Source of the DNA: Clostridia bacterium
GTDB lineage: Bacteria; Bacillota; Clostridia; Lachnospirales; Cellulosilyticaceae
Length of the DNA stretch: 6,271 nucleotides
Assembly (NCBI GenBank): GCA_029256345.1
Contig: JAQSYC010000103.1
Coordinates: 1-6,271 of the forward strand
Reading direction: 5' to 3'
Below are positions 1 to 5,059 of this stretch, piece after piece. Each line of letters starts with the position of its first letter. Within the stretch, counting starts at the first letter, position 1. The notes beneath the pieces are model-generated. The model saw nothing but the letters and a program-made list of their open reading frames with translations. It had not been told where the DNA came from and searched no databases. Position numbers and translations under genes: made by a program.

Positions 1-1310
1 TCTGGTATTCCCACATAATACTTATTCAGAGTTTTGTCTTTTCCCAATATAATCTCATTGTATTTGTAATATGAAAAAGTAACAAAAGGCTGTGTGCACC
101 ACTGTTTTGAAAGTGAAGGAACTGTCATCAAATCAGCCAAAGAGATTCTGGCCCACTCCATTTTATCTTCTCTGTATTCAAAAGGTTGTATTTTAGGGGC
201 ACTATTATATAAGGCCGCTACCTTATTCCCATCGTTTTCCTCTGGTACAGGATTCACTTGACTTTGCATACCTTTTTTAAAGTCCGCCATCTTATGGATA
301 AGCTCCTGTGCAGGTACAGCTGCTTGCTCTTGTTTTTGCTCTCTGTCCGCCTTAGCTTCTTGAGTCTGAAATTTCCTTATATTTTGTTCTAAGACATTTG
401 AGACTTTAAGCCTTGCCTGAATGTCTTTTAATTTCTTTTCTATTTCTTCTAGATAATTGATTTCTTCTGGTGTTTCCTTTTGCAAACCTTCACTTAAAGT
501 TTCATGGCTGTCTCTGTCTATTTTCTTTTCATGCATTACTTCTTGATCATGAGGATTGCTAAAGGCCATTCTTTTATTTTGCTGCCCAATATATTTATCT
601 CTTAAAACTCTTTCCATTTCATTTCGAGGCGGCGGAAGCTCCTCCATCTCATCTAACTCATTCATTGACTCCATCCATCCTGTTGATTGCATCATTCCCG
701 TTGGCTGCATCATTCCTGTTGGCTGCATAGGCCCTGTCGACTCCATCATCCCTTGCATTTGCTGCAGCTTTTTGAGTTGTTGCAACTGCTGCAATTGCTG
801 GAGCTGTTGTATGGATTCTATTTCCTCTATTGCTTCTACTCCGCTTTCTTCTATTCCCAGTGTTTCTATTAGATCTGTAACGCCTGGCTGCTGTCTTTCT
901 TCCTGCTTTGGCAGTAGTTTTTGCAGTATAGGGTTAACTAGATATTTGCTTCGGGCAAAGCCAATCAGAATGGTATCGGTATCCCTCATTCCATCCCCTT
1001 CTTTAACCACTGCCGCCCCATCTATGTCTTTGGCATGAATACCACTTCCCATAACACTGCGCTCATCTATTTTCCACTTCGTCTCTCTGCTTTCTTTAGG
1101 CGGCAGCAGCCTTCCTATCCTAACACCTTTGTTCTCTTTACTTGTAAAGACATATAGAACTAAATTGCCTTGATCTCTTGTATTTAAGTTCTGCACATAA
1201 CACTTGATAACTCCTGGCGTAGATATTGTGACATGTCCATTAACCTTTTTACCATCTATTCCATATGTAGGCATGTTTTCTTCTAGACTTATTAATGAAT
1301 TTACATACAT
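1..1310 (-). CDS. Uncharacterised Gln/Met-repeat protein, N-terminal 436 codons (partial, runs off left edge)
   Basis: The reading frame is open from an ATG at 1310 to the window edge without a stop, giving 436 complete codons. The start is supported by AAAGGGGA about 7 nt upstream. Residues about 15-120 look like a compact beta-rich domain with no signal peptide or membrane segment. Residues 168-186 are a Gln/Leu-rich run (QQLQQLQQLQQLKKLQQMQ) that could form a coiled coil. Residues 190-213 are four copies of a six-residue unit (MQPTGM type). Residues 225-370 are charged and probably helical or disordered. From about 385 a conserved-looking segment begins (WARISLADL, then PFVTFSYYKYNEIILG and YYVGIP). 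From memory this aromatic/Gly pattern resembles the C-terminal domain of uncharacterised Lachnospiraceae proteins (DUF6128-like), but I cannot confirm it. Function is unknown. The gene lies after the ridA terminator, so it is probably a separate transcription unit. Confidence 0.85.
   Translation of the reverse strand, partial: MYVNSLISLEENMPTYGIDGKKVNGHVTISTPGVIKCYVQNLNTRDQGNLVLYVFTSKENKGVRIGRLLPPKESRETKWKIDERSVMGSGIHAKDIDGAAVVKEGDGMRDTDTILIGFARSKYLVNPILQKLLPKQEERQQPGVTDLIETLGIEESGVEAIEEIESIQQLQQLQQLQQLKKLQQMQGMMESTGPMQPTGMMQPTGMMQSTGWMESMNELDEMEELPPPRNEMERVLRDKYIGQQNKRMAFSNPHDQEVMHEKKIDRDSHETLSEGLQKETPEEINYLEEIEKKLKDIQARLKVSNVLEQNIRKFQTQEAKADREQKQEQAAVPAQELIHKMADFKKGMQSQVNPVPEENDGNKVAALYNSAPKIQPFEYREDKMEWARISLADLMTVPSLSKQWCTQPFVTFSYYKYNEIILGKDKTLNKYYVGIP
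667..738 (-). repeat. Four 18-bp in-frame tandem repeats
   Basis: Four consecutive 18-bp units start at 667, 685, 703 and 721. The two middle units differ at only a few positions, and a partial fifth follows from 739. On the coding (minus) strand they encode the hexapeptides MESTGP, MQPTGM, MQPTGM and MQSTGW. The unit length is a multiple of three, so gain or loss of copies would keep the reading frame. The adjacent Gln/Leu run (about 752-809) is also low-complexity. Confidence 0.85.
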
Positions 1311-1364
1311 AGTATCATCCCCTTTTGTTGTCCCTTCACTTCAAAACTCTATACTATGTATATG

Positions 1365-1395
1365 AAAAACAATGTAGTCTTATGACTACATTGTT
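1365..1395 (-). terminator. Intrinsic terminator after ridA, overlapping its stop codon
   Basis: On the minus strand the arm AACAATGTAGTC (1395-1384) pairs perfectly with GACTACATTGTT (1379-1368) across a four-base loop. A run of five T (1369-1365) overlaps the end of the stem. The stem is 12 bp but only a third G+C, so it is of moderate strength. The ridA stop codon TAG (1388-1386) lies in the 5' arm, so a terminating ribosome would cover that arm until released. It most likely ends the aroF-pheA-ridA transcript. Confidence 0.75.
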
Positions 1396-1757
1396 GCGAT
1401 TGCTTCTATTTCAACCTTTGCACCTTTAGGTAAGTTGGCTACCTGAAAAGCGCTTCTTGCTGGATAAGGTTCTTTAAAGTATTGACCATAAATTTCGTTT
1501 ACTTTTACAAAATCATTGATATCTGCCAGAAAAACTGTGGTTTTTACAACATTTTCTATACTAGTCTCTGCTTCCTCCAGTATAGCTATCAAATTTTTAA
1601 TCGCTTTATGAGCTTGTCCTTCCACTGTTTCTTCCAGTATGCCCTCATAGTCCATCCCTAATTGACCCGACGTATAAATCATACCATTTGCCGTCACTGC
1701 CTGTGAATAGGGCCCTATTGCTTTAGGTGCCTTATCTGTAAATATACTTTTTTTCAT
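1386..1757 (-). CDS. ridA: RidA family 2-iminobutanoate/2-iminopropanoate deaminase
   Basis: This 123-residue protein has the normal length for the RidA/YjgF/UK114 family. These are cytosolic trimers that hydrolyse reactive enamine/imine intermediates such as 2-aminoacrylate, released by PLP-dependent dehydratases, and so protect PLP enzymes. The family signature is visible at residues 99-118 (PARSAFQVANLP, then KVEIEA). By comparison with E. coli RidA, the active-site positions are Tyr17 (GPYSQA), Ser30 (TSGQ), Arg101 (equivalent to Arg105, which binds the substrate carboxylate) and Glu116 (equivalent to Glu120). The position of E. coli Cys107 is Ala here, a common variation. The Arg marks it as a true RidA rather than an Arg-less Rid subgroup. 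The ATG at 1757 follows AAGGAGGA by 5-6 nt, and only 14 bp separate it from the pheA stop. It is therefore the third gene of the aromatic operon, where it probably protects PLP-dependent transamination. That role is an inference. Confidence 0.95.
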   Translation of the reverse strand: MKKSIFTDKAPKAIGPYSQAVTANGMIYTSGQLGMDYEGILEETVEGQAHKAIKNLIAILEEAETSIENVVKTTVFLADINDFVKVNEIYGQYFKEPYPARSAFQVANLPKGAKVEIEAIATM

Positions 1758-1771
1758 TTTTTCCTCCTTGA

Positions 1772-2716
1772 TTAAGCCTGTTTATAATTGCCTAGTATTT
1801 TTAAATATTTACTTTGCTCTTCAAGTTTGCCAAGTCCTATAAGGACATTGGCATCCTGCAGATTGCCTTCTAGGTCGACAAAGAAAAAATAATGCCATGT
1901 TTTTTCTTGAAGCGGCCTAGATTGTATCTTTAGTAAATTGAGTCCATTGTATGCAAAATGACCCAAAATATTATAAAGTGCACCGCTTGTATGAGAAGTC
2001 GTAAATACTACACTTATTTTATCACATTTTTTACTAATAGCCATGTTTTTAGCTAACACAATAAATCTGGTACAGTTTGTATCATTAAAATGAATATTGC
2101 TTTTGAGAATTTCTAAACCATATGCTTCAGCTGCCCTGTTACTTCCTATAGAAGCTTTTGTCCTATCTTTAGCCTCTGCAACAAATTGACTGGCCATCGC
2201 TGTATTTAAATAAGGTTTTTCTTCAATATACCTATGGGCTCTTAGAAATCCCTTACATTGCGACAAGGCCTGAGGATGAGAATAAACTTCTGTTAACGCC
2301 TCTATTTTAGCGCCTTTTATCCCCAATAAGTTATGCTCCACCTTTATAATCTCTTCACCTATTATATAAGCATTATGCTTTAACATTAAATCATAGATTT
2401 CCAGCACATCCCCTGCACTGGAATTTTCTATGGGGACGACCCCATAGTCTATCGTCCCTTTTTCTAAAGCCTCAAACACATCTTCAAACTCCTCGTGTGC
2501 TACAAGGGTGGCATCATTCTCTTTAAAATAAGTCATTGCTGCTTCTTGTCCAAAAGAACCAGCGACCCCTTGATAGCCTACTATAGGATTTACTTTCGCT
2601 CTATCATTCATACCCTCTTCTATAGCTTTTAAAACATGTTTATTGTGCTCATATAAATTTTCTATAGATATTTTGAGATTTTCACCGATGTTATAATACG
2701 GTCCTTCTTCTCCCAT
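1772..2716 (-). CDS. pheA: Prephenate dehydratase with ACT domain
   Basis: The enzyme converts prephenate to phenylpyruvate, the committed step to phenylalanine, in the cytosol. The 314-residue protein has an N-terminal stretch of about 43 residues, a catalytic dehydratase domain (about 44-223) and a regulatory ACT domain (about 233-310). Visible catalytic-domain motifs are GYQGVAGSFGQEAA (47-60), VVPIENSSAGDV (93-104), YSHPQALSQC (145-154) and the diagnostic TRF (216-218). The Phe-binding ACT motifs of E. coli PheA, GALV and ESRP, appear here as GALY (245-248) and QSRP (265-268). Feedback inhibition by Phe is therefore likely, though one residue differs. There is no full chorismate mutase (AroQ) domain, unlike the bifunctional P-protein. 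The start ATG overlaps the aroF stop by one base (TAATG) and is preceded by AGGTG at about 6 nt, indicating translational coupling. It shares control with aroF through the upstream attenuator. Confidence 0.96.
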   Translation of the reverse strand: MGEEGPYYNIGENLKISIENLYEHNKHVLKAIEEGMNDRAKVNPIVGYQGVAGSFGQEAAMTYFKENDATLVAHEEFEDVFEALEKGTIDYGVVPIENSSAGDVLEIYDLMLKHNAYIIGEEIIKVEHNLLGIKGAKIEALTEVYSHPQALSQCKGFLRAHRYIEEKPYLNTAMASQFVAEAKDRTKASIGSNRAAEAYGLEILKSNIHFNDTNCTRFIVLAKNMAISKKCDKISVVFTTSHTSGALYNILGHFAYNGLNLLKIQSRPLQEKTWHYFFFVDLEGNLQDANVLIGLGKLEEQSKYLKILGNYKQA

Positions 2717-3744
2717 TATTTCACCTCGCTGATTTGTCGGTCTTCTACTGCCGCATATTTTCTCATCTTTCCTATCACTTTATCAAACTCTGCTGGTGTC
2801 AAAGATTGTGGCCCGTCGCACAAAGCTTTCGCTGGGTTATTATGAACTTCTATAATAACGCCGTCTGCTCCTGCTGCTATGGCCGCCATACACATAGGCT
2901 CTACCATGTACGCCAATCCCGATGCATGACTTGGATCTATGATGATTGGAAGATGACTAAGCTTTTTAATAGCTGGTATAGCTGATAAATCTAGGGTATT
3001 ACGAGTATAGCTCTCGAAGGTTCTGATCCCTCTTTCACAAAGAATAACCTGATCATTTCCTCCTGCCATAATATATTCTGCTGCCATAATCCACTCTTCT
3101 ATAGTAGAAGATAACCCTCTTTTAAGTAAGATAGGTTTTCTTGTTCTGCCTAGTTCTTTAAGAAGCGCAAAGTTTTGCATATTTCTTGCCCCTATTTGGA
3201 TAATATCTACATCTTCAACAAATTTATCAATTGTCTGTGGGTACATGATTTCTGTCACAATAGGAAGCCCTGTTTTTTCTCTGGCTATCTTAAGCAGCTC
3301 TAGTCCATCCTCTTCCAGACCTTGGAAAGCATAGGGGGAAGTACGAGGTTTATAAGCGCCGCCTCTCAAAAAGGTTGCTCCTGATCTTTTTACATCTTCA
3401 GCAACAGATACGATCTGCTCTTCACTTTCTACGGAGCAAGGACCTGCTATAACTGCAATGTCACCTCCTCCTATTTTTCTGCCCCCTACCTCAATAATAC
3501 TGTTATCGGGATGAAATAACCTGTTGGCCTTCTTAAAAGGCTCTCTGACCCTCATGGCTCTATACACTCTGCTGTCATTTTCTATTTGTGTTGTATCAAT
3601 GCCTGATGTATCTCCTACAAAACCTAATACCGTACGTTCCTGTCCTGTTATTTTTTGTATTTGAACAGGATAACTGCTCATTAATTCCTCCATAAGTTTT
3701 AAAATTTCTTCTTCTGTAGCTGTGTGGTTCATAACGACAATCAT
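2716..3744 (-). CDS. aroF: 3-deoxy-7-phosphoheptulonate (DAHP) synthase, type I-beta with N-terminal ferredoxin-like domain
   Basis: The enzyme condenses phosphoenolpyruvate and erythrose 4-phosphate to DAHP, the entry reaction of the shikimate pathway. The 342-residue protein matches the Thermotoga maritima type. A ferredoxin-like regulatory domain (about 1-68) precedes a TIM-barrel (about 80-335). The four metal ligands of the family are present: Cys103 in GPCSVES, His273 in DPSHASG, Glu299 in IEVH and Asp310 in CDGPQSL. Substrate-binding motifs KPRTSP (132-137), GARNMQN (185-191) and LLKRG (206-210) are intact. In the T. maritima enzyme the N-terminal domain mediates tyrosine feedback inhibition. 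The same is inferred here. No chorismate mutase is fused. The ATG at 3744 follows AAGGAGGT with about 6 nt spacing. aroF is the first structural gene of aroF-pheA-ridA and sits 53 bp after an intrinsic terminator preceded by a Phe/Tyr-rich leader peptide, so its transcription is probably controlled by attenuation. Confidence 0.97.
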   Translation of the reverse strand: MIVVMNHTATEEEILKLMEELMSSYPVQIQKITGQERTVLGFVGDTSGIDTTQIENDSRVYRAMRVREPFKKANRLFHPDNSIIEVGGRKIGGGDIAVIAGPCSVESEEQIVSVAEDVKRSGATFLRGGAYKPRTSPYAFQGLEEDGLELLKIAREKTGLPIVTEIMYPQTIDKFVEDVDIIQIGARNMQNFALLKELGRTRKPILLKRGLSSTIEEWIMAAEYIMAGGNDQVILCERGIRTFESYTRNTLDLSAIPAIKKLSHLPIIIDPSHASGLAYMVEPMCMAAIAAGADGVIIEVHNNPAKALCDGPQSLTPAEFDKVIGKMRKYAAVEDRQISEVK

Positions 3745-3797
3745 GCTTATACCTCCTTATAATATGTAGCGTAGTGTTGTATTTTTGGAACATCTAT

Positions 3798-3837
3798 AAA
3801 TAAAAAAGGCTCTATGCCCTTTTGAGCATAAAGCCTT
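3798..3837 (-). terminator. Attenuator terminator upstream of aroF
   Basis: On the minus strand AAGGCTTTATGCTC (3837-3824) pairs with GGGCATAGAGCCTT (3819-3806) around an AAAA loop. That is 14 bp including two G-U pairs. It runs straight into a T-tract (six T, one A, three T). This is a canonical strong intrinsic terminator. It lies after the leader promoter and leader peptide and before the aroF ribosome binding site. No gene other than the leader peptide is left for it to terminate, so it must act as a conditional terminator (attenuator). Confidence 0.9.
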
Positions 3838-3859
3838 ATATCTTTTAATCTTAAAAAAC

Positions 3860-4003
3860 TTAAGATATATGAATGGGGACGTATATGCCAAAAGGCCTTC
3901 TCATATTTTGTTTACAGCAAAAATAACCAGCGCTAAAATAAAAGTAGCCCCAGCTAAAAAAGAATGTATAAAATTTTGCTGTAAGTTCACATATACGATT
4001 CAT
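3860..4003 (-). CDS. Phe/Tyr-rich leader peptide (47 aa) of the aroF attenuator
   Basis: This short gene has an ATG at 4003, GAGGA 7 nt upstream and a TAA at 3862-3860. The peptide contains eight Phe, five Tyr and one Trp. Residues 11-28 read FYTFFFSWGYFYFSAGYF, so 12 of 18 are aromatic, including three consecutive Phe codons at 14-16. It is positioned like enterobacterial pheL: after the operon promoter and before an intrinsic terminator, upstream of aroF-pheA. The product itself is probably functionless. Its translation rate would report charged tRNA-Phe and tRNA-Tyr, and possibly tRNA-Trp. At 47 residues it is much longer than pheL, and the codons after the aromatic cluster (29-47) overlap the pairing segments. 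The frame is open upstream to 4099, but that ATG precedes the promoter and lies in rsmA, so I reject it. A small hydrophobic protein is the less likely alternative. Confidence 0.85.
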   Translation of the reverse strand: MNRICELTAKFYTFFFSWGYFYFSAGYFCCKQNMRRPFGIYVPIHIS

Positions 4004-4045
4004 TTTTATATCCTCATCATTTATTGTATTTTTGAAATTAGGTTC

Positions 4046-4074
4046 ATTATAAGTGGTATAATTCTCATTGTCAA
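4046..4074 (-). promoter_or_regulatory. Consensus sigma-A promoter of the aroF leader
   Basis: TTGACA (4074-4069) and TATAAT (4051-4046) are separated by exactly 17 bp. Both boxes match the housekeeping consensus perfectly. The predicted start is near 4039, 36 nt before the leader peptide ATG. The rsmA stop codon TGA (4073-4071) is inside the -35 box. A consensus promoter in front of an attenuator suggests that initiation is constitutive and control lies at termination. Confidence 0.92.
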
Positions 4075-4952
4075 CTCTTTTTTTGTGTCCTGAAAGCATC
4101 TATATAATCAGATAACCTTGCAAATTCCTGCAAAGATAGGGTCTCACCCCTTGTAGATGCACCGACATGACTGTCTTCTAATAGTGTCTTTAACTCCTCT
4201 TTTGGGAGCCCTAGGTCAGCATTAGCAGCCAGTGCATTAAGCAGCGTTTTTCTTCTTTGCAAAAAAGAAGCTTTAATGATTTTAAAAAGCTGCGCTCTGT
4301 TATTAACCTCTACCCCAGAAGTCTCATTTAGAGTGAGTCTTAGTACAGCTGAGTCTACATTTGGTCTTGGCATAAAACAATTGCGTGGTACATTCGCAAC
4401 CAAATAGGGTTTTGCATAATAATTAACTGCTACAGTAATAGCACCGTATTGTTTGTTGCCTGGCGGCGATGAAAGTCTGTCAGCCACCTCTTTTTGTACC
4501 ATGATGGTAATGCTTTCTATAGGCAGTTCGTTTTCTAGCAGATGCATGATAATAGGTGTTGTAATATAATAAGGTAGATTTGCAACCACCTTGATTCTCT
4601 TGTTGGGAGATTCTTCCTCTATCAGCTTTTTAAGATCTACTTTTAGTATATCTTGATGGATCAGCCTAAAGTTCTCTTTTTGTCCAAACTGCTCCTCTAA
4701 AATAGGAATCAGCTGCTTATCTATCTCCACTGCAATCACTTTGCCTGCATGCTCTATAAGCTCCTCTGTGACGCTGCCTATCCCTGGCCCTATCTCAAGT
4801 ACGCAGTCTTCTTTTGTAATCTCAGCTGCGTCTATGATTTTATTAAGAACGTGTGTGTCTATAAGAAAGTTCTGTCCAAACTTTTTTTGAAATACAAATG
4901 GGTATTTATTAAGTAAGTCTTTTGTTCCCTGAGGTGATGCGATCTTTTCCAT
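4071..4952 (-). CDS. rsmA: 16S rRNA (adenine1518/1519-N6)-dimethyltransferase
   Basis: RsmA (KsgA) uses S-adenosylmethionine to dimethylate two adjacent adenines in the 3' terminal hairpin of 16S rRNA during small-subunit assembly. From an ATG at 4952 the protein has 293 residues, normal for the family. Visible motifs are KKFGQNFL (23-30), the SAM-binding LEIGPGIGS (52-60), acidic VEID (75-78), catalytic NLPYY (125-129), FMPRPNVDS (193-201) and the C-terminal basic FLQRRKTLLN (230-239). I chose the ATG at 4952 because AAGGAG is 8 nt upstream. The in-frame GTG at 4961 is itself part of that AAGGAGTG ribosome binding site and cannot be well initiated. The gene follows a YabE-like gene, as in Bacillus (yabE-rnmV-ksgA), but no rnmV lies between. 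It ends inside the promoter of the aroF leader. Confidence 0.97.
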   Translation of the reverse strand: MEKIASPQGTKDLLNKYPFVFQKKFGQNFLIDTHVLNKIIDAAEITKEDCVLEIGPGIGSVTEELIEHAGKVIAVEIDKQLIPILEEQFGQKENFRLIHQDILKVDLKKLIEEESPNKRIKVVANLPYYITTPIIMHLLENELPIESITIMVQKEVADRLSSPPGNKQYGAITVAVNYYAKPYLVANVPRNCFMPRPNVDSAVLRLTLNETSGVEVNNRAQLFKIIKASFLQRRKTLLNALAANADLGLPKEELKTLLEDSHVGASTRGETLSLQEFARLSDYIDAFRTQKKS

Positions 4953-4973
4953 GTTGTTCACTCCTTCTTGATT

Positions 4974-5003
4974 ATCATACCATATTGCCAGAGACTAAAA
5001 CAA
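4974..5003 (-). promoter_or_regulatory. Possible promoter of rsmA
   Basis: TTGTTT (5003-4998), 18 bp, then TATGAT (4979-4974) with an extended -10 element (TGG before TATGAT). It begins in the T-tract of the preceding terminator, so rsmA could be transcribed independently of the 3D gene. The resulting leader would be only about 15 nt. The -35 box is weak, so this is tentative. Confidence 0.4.
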
Positions 5004-5028
5004 GGGCAGACCAAAAAGGCCTGTCCTC
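4997..5028 (-). terminator. Intrinsic terminator between the 3D-domain gene and rsmA
   Basis: On the minus strand AGGACAGGCC (5027-5018) pairs with GGTCTGCCCT (5012-5003) around a five-T loop, with one A-C mismatch and one G-U pair. The sequence TGTTTT follows. The stem is GC-rich compared with its surroundings. The interrupted T-tract and internal mismatch suggest partial read-through into rsmA. Confidence 0.6.
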
Positions 5029-5059
5029 TCAAACTTATGTTATTTCAGTTAGTCACTTC

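Larger units (their letters stand above)
3798..4039 (-). promoter_or_regulatory. Transcription attenuator leader of the aroF-pheA-ridA operon
   Basis: From the predicted start site (about 4039), the leader contains a peptide gene and mutually exclusive pairings. Anti-antiterminator: CGTATATG (3997-3990) with CATATACG (3887-3880), nested outside TTACAGCAAAA (3984-3974) with TTTTGCTGTAA (3922-3912). Both are perfect matches and flank the aromatic codons (3973-3920). Candidate antiterminator: AAGGCCTT (3899-3892) with AAGGCTTT (3837-3830), 8 bp with one G-U, plus GAG (3902-3900) with CTC (3826-3824). This covers the whole 5' arm of the terminator. Because AAGGCCTT lies inside the outer stem, it cannot pair outside without forming a pseudoknot, so the states compete. 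A ribosome stalled on the Phe/Tyr codons would block the 5' arms and favour antitermination. A small hairpin (ATCTTAA 3866-3860 with TTAAGAT 3854-3848) spans the leader stop codon. The pairings are seen in the sequence. The switching is inferred. Confidence 0.78.

Noticed and set aside
667..738. CRISPR-like array
   Set aside because: The 18-bp units are directly adjacent with no spacers and lie in frame within a coding region.
556..1038. A 160-codon plus-strand frame with Ser/Cys/Ile repeats
   Set aside because: It is the complement of the repeat and Gln-rich region of the minus-strand gene 1-1310. That gene is open over its whole length with a good ribosome binding site, and the odd composition is a by-product.
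3745..4039. T-box riboswitch or TRAP-type control of aroF
   Set aside because: I find no T-box conserved sequence (AAGGGTGGTACCGCG type) or specifier-loop layout, and no series of GAG/TAG repeats. A leader peptide with aromatic codons explains the terminator better.
3869..4093. A 74-codon plus-strand reading frame opposite the leader
   Set aside because: It is antisense to the leader peptide, has Lys/Ile/Phe-rich composition typical of a shadow of AT-rich sequence, and lacks a convincing ribosome binding site.
3860..4099. A 79-residue version of the leader frame starting at 4099
   Set aside because: That start codon is inside rsmA and upstream of the consensus promoter, and it has no good ribosome binding site. 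The ATG at 4003 has GAGGA at the right distance and lies on the leader transcript.
4071..4961. rsmA starting at the in-frame GTG at 4961
   Set aside because: The GTG forms part of the AAGGAGTG ribosome binding site for the ATG at 4952, so the ATG is the better start.
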